Source: DATARH01 sp036489765 (lineage in GTDB: Bacteria > Pseudomonadota > Alphaproteobacteria > ATCC43930 > CGMCC-115725). Taken from it: a DNA stretch of 64,000 bases. The notes below the pieces were generated by a model. The model did not search any database, was not told where the DNA came from, and was given only the letters and a program-made list of their open reading frames with translations. Position 1 is the stretch's first letter; each line of letters starts with the position of its first letter. The stretch lies in assembly GCA_036489765.1 (NCBI GenBank), contig DASXFE010000078.1, positions 62,001-126,000 of the forward strand. The letters are read 5' to 3'. A program made the translations under genes and the position numbers. Shown here one piece after another: positions 25,139-33,568 of the stretch.

Positions 25139-26323
25139 CTAATACGGCTCCTTGACGAAAATGAACGTGGTGCCGGTGACGATCGGCGCGCTGGCGCCGA
25201 CGAAGCTGACGTTGACGTCTTTCACCTGGCGGGAGCCGGCGCGGCCGGAGGCTTGGAGGGCGCCTTCGATGATGTGCCAGAGGCCGTGGATGCGGCCGGT
25301 GCCGAGGCTGCCGCCAAAGGTGTTGAGCGGCAGGTCGCCATCGAGTTCGATGCGGCCATCCTGGATGAAGTCGAGCGCCTCGCCCTCCTTGCAGAAGCCG
25401 TAGCTTTCGAGGCCATAGATCACCGAAGCCGAAAAGCCGTCATAGATCTGGGCGACATCGACATCTTTCGGGGTGAAGCCCGAGCGTTCCCACGTGAGTT
25501 TCGCCGAACTGCTGCCGCCGAGCATGTAGTCGCTGAGGCTCCCTATCCGGCCGGCGACCTCGAAATGGAGGCGCTCGCCATAGCCGGCGAGATAGGCCGG
25601 GGTCGGCTTCAGGTCGCGGGCGCGGTCGGCCGTCGTCAAGACGATCGCCACGGCGCCCTGCACCGGAATGTCGCAATCGAAGAGGCAGAACGGGTAGGCG
25701 ACCATGCGCGAGGCGAAATAGTCCTCGCGAGTCAAGGGCGTGCCGTAGAAATAGGCCTGCGGGGTGTGCTGGGTGTGCTTGCGCTGGGTGACCGCGAGGG
25801 TCGCCATCTTCTCGCGCGTCTGGTTGTTCTTTTCGAGCCAGCGCGTGTAGGCGACCGCCATCCCCTGGCCCGGCCCGCCAAACCCGTAGGGCGCGGTGAA
25901 TTGGGTCGCGCCGGCCGCCATCCCGCTCGGCAGGTTCTGATAGGTGCCGCGCGGGTTGTGCATCGCGCGCCACACGACCGCGTATTTGCACACGCCGGCG
26001 AGGAGCGCATTGACCGCCTGCTGCACCGCGCCGCCGATGTTCACCGAGCCGACCTGGATGTGCCAGGTGAGGTTCGGCAGTTTCAGCATCGCCATCATGC
26101 AGTTGACCGAGACGACCGAGATGCCGTCGACCTCGGCATGGCCGGTCGCGGGGAGTTCGGGGTACGTCGCGAGCCCGTCGATATCGGACATCTGGAGCCC
26201 GCTATCGGCAACCGCTTCCTTGACCGCGGTCAGCGCATGCGCTGCGAGCGGCACGTCGGCGAGGCGGCTGACCTTCGAAAAGCCCACCCCGCTGACCGCA
26301 ATCTTGCACCGGTTTTCCCACAT
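25139..26323 (-). CDS. Thiolase-fold lipid-transfer protein (Ltp2-type aldolase-like)
   Basis: A 394-residue thiolase-fold protein. The canonical nucleophile region ECASG is replaced by a QVGSVNIGGA segment, and the C-terminal GHP-type motif appears as GGSLGTGRIHG, so it is not a standard thiolase. Such sequences form the SCPx/Ltp2 group, in which Ltp2 with a DUF35 protein catalyses retro-aldol side-chain cleavage of acyl-CoA in steroid breakdown. A DUF35 gene lies upstream on the same strand, supporting that pairing. The ATG at 26323 has GGAGA upstream; a GTG five codons earlier is less likely. A 113-base hairpin separates the two genes. Substrate is unknown; steroid- or isoprenoid-CoA is an inference from the family. 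Confidence 0.8.
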   Translation of the reverse strand: MWENRCKIAVSGVGFSKVSRLADVPLAAHALTAVKEAVADSGLQMSDIDGLATYPELPATGHAEVDGISVVSVNCMMAMLKLPNLTWHIQVGSVNIGGAVQQAVNALLAGVCKYAVVWRAMHNPRGTYQNLPSGMAAGATQFTAPYGFGGPGQGMAVAYTRWLEKNNQTREKMATLAVTQRKHTQHTPQAYFYGTPLTREDYFASRMVAYPFCLFDCDIPVQGAVAIVLTTADRARDLKPTPAYLAGYGERLHFEVAGRIGSLSDYMLGGSSSAKLTWERSGFTPKDVDVAQIYDGFSASVIYGLESYGFCKEGEALDFIQDGRIELDGDLPLNTFGGSLGTGRIHGLWHIIEGALQASGRAGSRQVKDVNVSFVGASAPIVTGTTFIFVKEPY

Positions 26324-26357
26324 GGGGCCTGTCTCCACTCAGAGCTGGATTGGCGTG

Positions 26358-26470
26358 GTGCGTCCTTCGAGACGCTGGCTCCGCCGGCTCCTCAGGATGA
26401 GGAGCGCCTTTGCCATCTGCGGTCCTTCCTCGTCCTGAGGAGCGCCGGAGGCGCGTCTCGAAGGACGCAC
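26358..26470. repeat. Long REP-type hairpin between DUF35 and thiolase-like genes
   Basis: Outer arms of 18 bases (GTGCGTCCTTCGAGACGC at 26358-26375 and its exact complement at 26453-26470) enclose a second, nearly perfect inverted repeat (CTCCTCAGGATGAGGA against TCCTCGTCCTGAGGAG). The element lies in the intergenic space of an apparent operon. The sequence style is that of palindromic repeats common in rhizobial and related genomes. It may lower expression of the downstream thiolase-like gene or simply be an insertion. Confidence 0.8.
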
Positions 26471-26493
26471 TGTAAGGAATGCAATGCCGCCAT

Positions 26494-26922
26494 TCACCCG
26501 GCCGCCAATTTGAACTGCGGCAGGGTGATGTCGTCGTTGAGCTTCTCGAACACGACCTCGACCCGCTCGCCGACCTTGGCCTCGGTGTATTCGGCGTCGA
26601 GGAGGTTGCCGGCCATCAGCGCGCCGGGGGCGTCGTCGAGCTCGACGATGATGCTGGCGTAGGGCACCGCCGAGGCGAGGCGCTTGTCGCCGGTGTGGTA
26701 CATGATCGTATAGGCGTAGATCGCGCCCTGGCCGCGCACCGGCTCGAATTTGAGGTCGGTCGAGACGCACTGTGTGCAGGTCGCGTAGGGCGGGTGCTGG
26801 AAATGGCCGCAGCTCTGGCAGCGCTGCAATTCCAGGCTCTCGCGCTTTGCCGCCTCCCAGAATGGGCGCGTCCGTTCGTTCGGCACCGGGATCGGCCGGG
26901 TGACCCCACTCCAATCGCTCAT
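26494..26922 (-). CDS. DUF35/OB-fold protein with zinc ribbon
   Basis: A 142-residue protein with the DUF35 build: an N-terminal rubredoxin-like zinc ribbon (CQSCGHFQHPP...CTQC) followed by an OB-fold beta barrel (KVGERVEVVFEKLNDDITLP). DUF35 partners act with thiolase-fold enzymes or as acyl-CoA-binding subunits, for example ChsH2 in steroid side-chain cleavage. The ATG at 26922 has AGAGGA just upstream; 36 codons of open frame before it do not look coding. The thiolase-fold gene follows on the same strand after 170 bases that include the long hairpin. Confidence 0.84.
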   Translation of the reverse strand: MSDWSGVTRPIPVPNERTRPFWEAAKRESLELQRCQSCGHFQHPPYATCTQCVSTDLKFEPVRGQGAIYAYTIMYHTGDKRLASAVPYASIIVELDDAPGALMAGNLLDAEYTEAKVGERVEVVFEKLNDDITLPQFKLAAG

Positions 26923-27007
26923 GTGATTTCCTCTAGCTGTTTTCCCGGGGGCCGCGATCGAGGCAGTGTAGACACGCTGTCGCCCGGTTGGGAGAGGGAG
27001 AACGCGG

Positions 27008-27391
27008 GTGGAGATCCAATTCTCGGGCAAGACCGTCGTCGTCAGCGGCGCCGGTCATGGGTTCGGGCGGTGCATCGCCGAAACCTTCGCCGGGCTCGGC
27101 GCCCGCGTCTTCGCCACCGAGCGATCGTCGGGTTGACCCGGCAGCTGGCGCACGAGCTCGGGCCCTGCGGGATCAGTGTCAACAGCGTCGCACCCGGCTT
27201 TGTCCGCACCAACGAGGCAACCGAGAAGCAATGGGCGGGTTATGGCGAGGAGGCAGCGGGAGCTGGTCCGGCGTATCGCGATGGGGCGGCTCGGCACGGC
27301 GCAGGACATCGCCAATGCGGTCGTGTTCTTCGCCTGCGACCTCGCCGGCTTCGTCAACGGGCAAATCCTGTCGGTCGACGGCGGGCGGTGA
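27008..27391 (+). pseudogene. SDR pseudogene (internal deletion and frameshifts)
   Basis: The start GTG at 27008 opens with an SDR cofactor region (VVVSGAGHGFGRCIA) and then, after about 40 codons, jumps to the later SDR region (LTRQLAHELGPCGISVNSV) in another frame, followed by a second frame change back into MGRLGTAQDIANAVVFFA and the end NGQILSVDGGR. The central part, including the Ser-Tyr-Lys catalytic residues, is missing. This is a clear wreck of an SDR with an internal deletion of about 100 codons and two frame changes. It lies upstream of a REP-like cluster and the CaiB-type gene. Two reads of the same region would exclude assembly error. Confidence 0.82.
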
Positions 27392-27406
27392 TTTGGTCAA
27401 ACTGAC

Positions 27407-27510
27407 GAGCACGGAACACGTTCCGGCTCGTCACCCCCGCGAGGCGGGGGTCCAGGGGCGAGCGGCGATGCGGTTGCCTTGGATTCCCGCTTTCGCGGGA
27501 ATGACGGATG
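27407..27510. repeat. Cluster of REP-like hairpins
   Basis: Three hairpins in about 100 bases. The first is CGGAAC-AC-GTTCCG with additional outer pairing. The second is ACCCCCGC-GAG-GCGGGGGT (27433-27451). The third is ATTCCCGC-TTTC-GCGGGAAT (27483-27502), followed by GACGGATGAG. They lie between the SDR wreck and the CaiB gene. The sequence style matches the other REP-like units at 18506 and 23252. Confidence 0.72.
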
Positions 27511-27540
27511 AGAGACGGGCCTTTTTGGGGGAGACGGGAC

Positions 27541-30138
27541 ATGGCTGATTCCGGGCTTGGCGAGATGATGGGGAATGCGGGCCCGGGGATGCTGTCGGGG
27601 CTCCGGGTCATCGAGATCGCCGACGAGCGCGCCGAATATTGCGGCCTCTTGCTCGCGGGGCTCGGCGCCGAGGTCATCAAGATCGAGCCGCCCGAAGGCA
27701 ACGCAACCCGTCGGATCGGCCCTTACCTCAACGACGAGCCGGGGCTCGAACGGTCCCTGTTCTTCTGGAACTACAACCGCAACAAGAAATCAGTGGTGCT
27801 CGATCTGCAGAGCCCGGCGGGCAAGGAGCAGATGTTGGGTCTGCTCGGCGGTGCCGACATCCTGCTCGATGCAAGCTGCGGCGCGCTCAACGAGGTGCTG
27901 GGGCTCGACCACGCGGCGCTTAACGCGCGCTTTCCAGCGATGGTGACGGCGCGGATGACGCCGTTTGGCGATGACGGGCCGTGGAAAGACTTCAAGGGCT
28001 CGGACCTAATTCATCTCGCCCTCGGTGGGCCGATGATGAATTGCGGGTACGACCCCGATCCGAATTTCGAATACGACACGCCGCCGATCGCACCGCAGAT
28101 CTGGCACGCCTACCACATCGCCGGCGAGCAGATGGCGACCGGAATCATCGGCGCGCTCATTCACCGCGAGCGTTCGGGCGAGGGGCAGGACGTCTCGCTC
28201 GCGATTCACGAGGCGGTGTCGAAAAACCCCGAACAGGACCTGATGTACTGGGTCTGCCGGCGGGTGCCGCTGTGGCGGCTCACCTGCCGCCATGCGTCCG
28301 AGGGGCCGAACCATTCCCCCAGCATCTGCCACACCAAGGACGGGCGTTGGTTCATTACCCACGGCATGGGCGCACGGGATCTCAAGAACCTCGTGCCGCT
28401 GCTGGGCAAGTACAACGCCCAGGCCGACCTCCAGCCGCCGCCTGCCGAGGTGGACATCAAGGCTCGGGCGGTGCCGGGGACGGCCGGGGCCGACGAGGCG
28501 CGGTCGCACATGCTCGACATCGTGCAGAGGTTTGTCCGCGCCTGGGCCTACAAGGATATGCCGTGGCTCGAGGCGCAGAACGCCGGGCTCCTCTGGGCGC
28601 CGCTCAGGAAGCCGCACGAGAACGCGCTCGACGAGCACTGGCTGACGCGCAAGACTTTTGCCGAGATCGAGCACCCCGAACTCGGCCGCTCGTTCCGCTA
28701 CCCGACCTCGAAATGGCTCAGCAACAAAACGAGCTGGCAGGTCGGCCGCCGCGCGCCGCTGCTCGGCGAGGACACCGAGGCCGTGCTCGGCGCGGCGGCT
28801 CGCAGGCCGAGCGTGCCGGCCAGCCCGCGCAAGGTCGAAAATCCGCGGCGGTCGGCCCTGTACGACAAGCCGTTCCCGCTCCAGGGCATCAAGATCTTCG
28901 ATTTCGCATGGTTTCTCGCCTCGGCCGGCGGGACGCGGTTTCTCGCGGCGATGGGGGCGGAAAGCTATAAGGTCGAGTGGAAGGACAATCCCGATACCCG
29001 CCTCGCCGGGATGGCGCCGGTCGGCGGCCGCGCCGCACGTGATGCGGCGACGGGGCCGCTGCCGGGGGTCAGGGACCCCGACATGGGCGGCAATTTTCTG
29101 AACAAGAATTCGGGCAAGCGTGGCATCTCGCTCAATATCCGCCACCCGAAGGGGCTCGCGATCGCCAAGGACATGATCCGCATCTGCGATGTCGTCGCCG
29201 AAGGGTTCTCGCCCGGCGTGTTGCAGCGGCTCGGGCTCGGCTATGACGTGCTGAAGTCGATCCGGCCCGACATCATCTACATCCAGCAATCCGGGATGGG
29301 CGCGCACGGCACTTACGGCCGCATGCGCACGGTGGGGCCGGTCGCGGCGGCGTTTGGCGGGCAGGCGGAGATGTCGGGGCTGCCCGAGCCGGCGATGCCG
29401 GTGAGCTGGGGCTATTCCTATCTCGACTGGATGGGCGCCTATGGCTACGCGCTGGCGCTCTTGGGCGCGATCTATCACCGCGAGCGCACCGGCGAGGGGC
29501 AGTGGATCGACGCCTCGCAATGCGAGAGCGGCATTTTCCTGACCGGCGCGACGATCCTCGATTGGGCCGCCAACGATCGCGTCTTCCGTCGCTTCGGCAA
29601 TCGATCGCCGTACAAGCCTGCCGCCCCGCACGGCGCCTATCGCTGCGACGGCAAGGACCGGTGGATCGCGCTCGCCTGCTTCACCGACGCCGAGTGGGAG
29701 ACGCTGGCGCGGGTTGCCGAACGCGGCGACTGGCTCGACGATCCCCGCTTCGCGACGCTCGAAACCCGGATGCAGCACCAGGATGCGCTCGACGCCGCGG
29801 TCGAAAGCTGGACCCGGACGCAGGACCGCTACGACTGCATGATGAAACTGCAGAAAGCCGGTGTGGCCGCCGGGGTATGCCAGAACGCCGAGGACCGCGT
29901 CGACACCGATCCGCAGCTCCGCCACCTCAAATGGCTGACCGAGGTCACCGGCACCAAGATCGGCACCTGGCCGGTCTACGAGATTCCGATGAAGCTTTCG
30001 AAAACCCCGGCCTATATCGGCGGCCCGATCGACCGCGGCGCCCCGTGCTACGGCGAAGATAATCTTTACGTCCTCACCGAGCTCCTCGGCCGCACCCCGA
30101 GCGAGGTCGAGCGGCTGGCCGAAGAGGGGGTGATTTAG
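27541..30138 (+). CDS. Tandem CaiB/BaiF CoA transferase (fused double domain)
   Basis: An 865-residue protein made of two family III CoA transferase domains. The first (about 15-400) begins GLRVIEIADERAEYCGLLLA; the second (about 450-865) begins GIKIFDFAWFLASAGGTRFL. The catalytic Asp expected upstream of the RSGEG-type loop is present in the second domain (Asp629 in SYLDWMGAYG) but the aligned position in the first is Tyr191. The protein would move CoA between carboxylic acids, using an aspartyl-CoA intermediate in the second half only. The ATG at 27541 has GGGGGAGA upstream. It follows the hairpin cluster and ends the catabolic section. The first half is likely structural or regulatory. Confidence 0.87.
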   Translation: MADSGLGEMMGNAGPGMLSGLRVIEIADERAEYCGLLLAGLGAEVIKIEPPEGNATRRIGPYLNDEPGLERSLFFWNYNRNKKSVVLDLQSPAGKEQMLGLLGGADILLDASCGALNEVLGLDHAALNARFPAMVTARMTPFGDDGPWKDFKGSDLIHLALGGPMMNCGYDPDPNFEYDTPPIAPQIWHAYHIAGEQMATGIIGALIHRERSGEGQDVSLAIHEAVSKNPEQDLMYWVCRRVPLWRLTCRHASEGPNHSPSICHTKDGRWFITHGMGARDLKNLVPLLGKYNAQADLQPPPAEVDIKARAVPGTAGADEARSHMLDIVQRFVRAWAYKDMPWLEAQNAGLLWAPLRKPHENALDEHWLTRKTFAEIEHPELGRSFRYPTSKWLSNKTSWQVGRRAPLLGEDTEAVLGAAARRPSVPASPRKVENPRRSALYDKPFPLQGIKIFDFAWFLASAGGTRFLAAMGAESYKVEWKDNPDTRLAGMAPVGGRAARDAATGPLPGVRDPDMGGNFLNKNSGKRGISLNIRHPKGLAIAKDMIRICDVVAEGFSPGVLQRLGLGYDVLKSIRPDIIYIQQSGMGAHGTYGRMRTVGPVAAAFGGQAEMSGLPEPAMPVSWGYSYLDWMGAYGYALALLGAIYHRERTGEGQWIDASQCESGIFLTGATILDWAANDRVFRRFGNRSPYKPAAPHGAYRCDGKDRWIALACFTDAEWETLARVAERGDWLDDPRFATLETRMQHQDALDAAVESWTRTQDRYDCMMKLQKAGVAAGVCQNAEDRVDTDPQLRHLKWLTEVTGTKIGTWPVYEIPMKLSKTPAYIGGPIDRGAPCYGEDNLYVLTELLGRTPSEVERLAEEGVI

Positions 30139-30223
30139 GCCTGGTTTGTGCTACGTCCCCGCACGGAAAGCAGGCTGCCCATGAACAAAAAATCTCCGGC
30201 GAGGCGCGGCTGGCGGACGTGGA

Positions 30224-31440
30224 TCACGCCGCCCTTGTGCCGCCAAACCCCGGGATGCGCCGGATCGTCTGCTTGACGTGTTCGGCGGTGATGAGACGGC
30301 TGCATTCGTATTGGCGGGGGTGTCGCGGTGGCGGGGGCAGCCGAGATAGTCGCCCTGGTCGAAGCGGAATTCCGGGTCGTTCCAGCACGAATTGCAGACA
30401 TTGAAATTGATCACCCGGTAGGGATTTTTGAACTCGGTGATCGGGTGGGTAAAGCCCGAGATCATCACCACCGGCACGCCGACGGCCCAGGCGAGCCATG
30501 AGAGGCCGCTCGACAGCCCGACAAAGAAATCGGCGTGGTGAAGCCAGCGCGCGCGTTCCTGCAACGGGTGGTCGCCGGTCTGGTCGTCGACCCCGTGCGG
30601 GATGTGGTTCCACACGATGCCGTTGCCGTTGACCGGCCGCTGGTCGATGCAGACGACGCTGTAGCCGCTGGCCTTCAGAAACGCGACGATCTCGGACCAG
30701 CCGTTCGGGTTGTTCCAGTACTTGCCTTGCCCGGTCGCCTGGGTCGCGATGCAGACATAGGGCTCCGCGATCGGACGGCCGGCGTCGGAGAGGGCGATCC
30801 GCGGCGGCGCCTCGTCGGGCTCGAGCCCGAGCGTATAGGCGGCGGAACGGTGCAGCCCGGTCATGCGGAAATCGGTCGGCTGCAACACCTCGTGCAGGTC
30901 GCCGTAAAACACCCCGACGATGTAGCTGGCATAAAACTTCGACGTGTCGACCGCGTCGTGCGCGACAAAGGCGATGTGCGGATAGGCCTCGCGGAACAGC
31001 GGGATCAGCGCCGCGCTCATCGCGCAGGTGAGGCGGCAACCGTGCTTTTCCTGGAAGCGGGCCGCGTTCGGAAACCAGCCGATGCCGTCGCCCATCGTGA
31101 ACGGGTAGAGCTGGATCAGCACGTCGCGGTCGCGCGCGTCGTAATCATGGGCGAAGACGAGCTCGTCCCCCTCCCACGCCTCGATGCGAAAGCGGATGTA
31201 ATAGCGCTTGGCGCTGCGCACGATCCCGGCGTTGAACGTGCCGCTCGTATCGAAGAGGGTGTTGCCGGTGTCGAGGTCGCTGAGACGGAGCCGCCAGGAG
31301 AGCCCGTTGTCGCGCACGAGCACCCGGCAGCCTTCGTTGAAATCGAACCGCAACCCGCGCGGACCCTCCAGGACCGGGGTCGGCACCGCTGGCATGTACG
31401 GCAGCCTCGACGGCGGCATCGCGCTCTGGTCGTCGGGCAT
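30224..31440 (-). CDS. TibC-type autotransporter heptosyltransferase (frameshifted near the 3' end)
   Basis: The protein (about 400 residues) fits the autotransporter O-heptosyltransferase family (TibC/BAHT), which uses ADP-heptose to modify serines of autotransporter passengers. The C-terminal half has the iron-finger region VCNSCWNDPEF and the GCPRHRDTP segment. Immediately afterwards the frame as sequenced leaves the family pattern; reading with one more C in the run at 30316-30320 restores RQYECSRLITAEHVKQTIR and the stop at 30224. Without that base the fourth iron-ligand cysteine is lost and translation runs to 30151. The ATG overlaps the sulfotransferase stop by one base. No autotransporter gene is in the window. 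It may be a sequencing error or a true break. Confidence 0.82.
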
Positions 31441-32276
31441 CAGACCGGCCAGCCGAAATGCGGGAACATCCAGCCGAGCTGAGCGAGGATCAGCCGGTTC
31501 ATCTCCGGGGTCAGCGTCGACGGCCAGTCGCCGGAAACGTCCTTGCGGTAGAACGCCCCGTTCTGCGCCTCGCCTGCCGGACGGCCTCCCGCCAGCGCGG
31601 CAAAGCTGGTACGGGCGACGCAGCCGGCGACGACATCGGGCGCATCGGATACACCGAGAAAACGGAACAGCGCCGCCGCGACTGGTGCGGTCTCCGCGCG
31701 CAGCCGCTCATAGGTGATGTTGACGCAATCGCCGGGAAACTGCTGGGGCAGCGCCAGCATCGCCGTGGCGCCCGAGTTCAGCGACGGCAGCTCCGTGTTG
31801 ATATAGGCGATCTTGGCCGGGATCTCGGGGCCCTGCGACATCCGCCGGCCGAAGAAATGCCAGGCCGGGGTCAGGACGTCGCGCGGATCGCGCGCGAGGC
31901 CGATGAATTTTGCCCTCGGAAACACCCGTTTCAGCCGCGGGAACAGGAACACGTTTTCGGGTGTCTTCTCGCCGATCGCCAAGCACGCCTTGCCCTCGCG
32001 CTGCCGGTCGAGCGCCAGCAGGATACCGGTGCCGAGCAGGATGTCGGCGTCCTCATCGCCCGGCGGCGGGTAGCCGGCGGTGTCGCGGAACACCTCGGCG
32101 TTCTTGCTGGCGAGCGCCTCGCGCCGCTTGCCGACGACGTCGTCGAGCGGCTCGGCAAAGGTCTTCGAGAACAGCCCCTCGCCGCGGCACGAGACCTCAG
32201 GGTGGCTGTCGAGGAGCTGTTGCAGCCAGGTCGTGCCCGACCGCGGCGCCCCGCCGACAAAAACAGCTGGCGCCGC
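31440..32276 (-). CDS. Sulfotransferase, N-terminus truncated
   Basis: The reading frame contains the PAPS-binding P-loop of the family (FVGGAPRSGTTWLQQLL) close to its start, the later 3'-phosphate region (GLARDPRDVLTPAWH), and a normal C-terminus, in total about 278 codons. It would transfer sulfate to a sugar, lipid or peptide. No start codon exists in frame: a TGA at 32277-32279 lies only seven codons before the P-loop valine, and a T-run occurs here. Either a frameshift has hidden the N-terminus (a TTG start in another frame would fit) or the start has been lost by recombination beside the tRNA gene. It is translationally coupled to the heptosyltransferase. Confidence 0.78.
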   Translation of the reverse strand, partial: AAPAVFVGGAPRSGTTWLQQLLDSHPEVSCRGEGLFSKTFAEPLDDVVGKRREALASKNAEVFRDTAGYPPPGDEDADILLGTGILLALDRQREGKACLAIGEKTPENVFLFPRLKRVFPRAKFIGLARDPRDVLTPAWHFFGRRMSQGPEIPAKIAYINTELPSLNSGATAMLALPQQFPGDCVNITYERLRAETAPVAAALFRFLGVSDAPDVVAGCVARTSFAALAGGRPAGEAQNGAFYRKDVSGDWPSTLTPEMNRLILAQLGWMFPHFGWPV

Positions 32277-32332
32277 TCAGCGCGCCAAGCTGTTGCTGCC
32301 GTTCCCACCAGCCGACCAAGCGACCAATCTCC

Positions 32333-32460
<128 letters not shown>

Positions 32461-32774
32461 ACACGAGCGAAGCCAGGGACTTAGCATGGACCCGCGAAGA
32501 ACATCAACCGAACAAACAACGCATCGCGGCACCCGATTGGCGCCCAACGGTTTTTCAGCTTCTTGGCCCCATCGCGGGTCCGGTCGCGGCAGCCGCTGCG
32601 TGGTTCTAGATGATCTCGAACGGGGTCGAGGGGAGGGGGCGGACCATCCACGTCGGCGCCTTGTCGGGGAATAAGCTGCATCGACGCGGTTGGTTTGCCT
32701 GTGTGCGGCGGCTGTGCCAGCATCGCGCCGACAAGATTCCGCCCGGGGGACGGGACGCGCAGGGGGAGGAGGCG
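32461..32774. other. Noncoding stretch between tRNA-Ser and the ABM-domain gene
   Basis: This 314-base region is upstream of the tRNA on the minus strand and of an exported protein on the plus strand. It probably holds promoters for both. I see no open frame with family-like composition, no strong hairpin and no repeat. An open frame continues upstream from the next gene to 32610, but its sequence is not protein-like before 32775. Confidence 0.5.
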
Positions 32775-33467
32775 ATGCGGGGGCTGCTTGGGGTGCTGGC
32801 GGGCGGCGCGATGATGCTGGCGGGGTGCCTTGCGCCGGCGGCGGCGCAATCCACCGGCTCGCCCGAATACGCCGTCACCTATTTCGACATCGGGTCCAAG
32901 GACTTCGACAAGGCGGCCCAGGTGTTGCGCCCGTTTGCCGCCGAGACCCGCAAGGAGGACGGCAACAGGGAGTTCACCCTCCTGGACGAGGTCGGCCGCA
33001 GCGGACGCTTTGCCATCGTCGAGGCGTGGCGCGACAAGGCGACGATGGACGCGCACGCCGCGGCGATGAAAACCCTCGCCGGCAAGCTGCAACCCTATGT
33101 GGAAGCGCCCTTTTCGACGCGGGCCTATCAGCCGCTGTCGGTCGCGCCGCCGTCGGCTGCCGAGGCGCAGCTCGGTACCGCGATGTACGTGCTCACCCAC
33201 ATCGATGTGTTCCCGGCCGGCAAGGACGACGTCGCCGAGCTGATCAAGGGGTTCGTCGCGGCAAGCCGCAAGGACAAGGGCGAGGAGCGCTGCGATGCGC
33301 TGGTATGGGATGGACACCTCAACCACTTCCAGCTGATCGAGGCGTGGACCGACCACCTGGCGCGCGAGGCGCACGCTTATGACGACCACAGCCGGGCCTT
33401 CCGCGCCAAGCTGACGCCCTACGAGGGCGCGCCCTATGACGAGCGGCTCTACGAGGTGGTGCGGTAG
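32775..33467 (+). CDS. Exported protein with two antibiotic-biosynthesis-monooxygenase (ABM) domains
   Basis: A 230-residue protein. The N-terminus is a signal peptide (MRGLLGVLAGGAMMLAGC, then LAPAAAQ), with either an LAGC lipobox at Cys18 or cleavage after AAA. The mature protein has two ferredoxin-like ABM-type domains: about 30-118 (YAVTYFDIGSKDFDKAAQVL) and about 130-228 (MYVLTHIDVFPAGKDDVAEL), each ending in a beta-rich segment with WRDK or WTDH. ABM proteins act as cofactor-free monooxygenases or as heme/quinone-related sensors. The ATG at 32775 has GGAGGAGG upstream. A 101-base gap separates it from the MCP gene, so a functional tie to chemosensing is possible but not shown. Confidence 0.78.
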   Translation: MRGLLGVLAGGAMMLAGCLAPAAAQSTGSPEYAVTYFDIGSKDFDKAAQVLRPFAAETRKEDGNREFTLLDEVGRSGRFAIVEAWRDKATMDAHAAAMKTLAGKLQPYVEAPFSTRAYQPLSVAPPSAAEAQLGTAMYVLTHIDVFPAGKDDVAELIKGFVAASRKDKGEERCDALVWDGHLNHFQLIEAWTDHLAREAHAYDDHSRAFRAKLTPYEGAPYDERLYEVVR

Positions 33468-33568
33468 CGCCGGTTTCGGTTCTCCGCGCGCCGCGGCGCC
33501 GATTCCGGTATTATCACGGGTGAAAGCGAACGCGATTCGCGAGATCGGATCGCAAGATTGGGGCACTC

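Noticed and set aside
28006..29925. Long open frame (639 codons) on the minus strand opposite the CaiB gene
   Set aside because: It is a GC-driven shadow of the plus-strand gene, has Arg/Ala/Pro/Gly/His-rich composition and no family motif, and no suitable Shine-Dalgarno.
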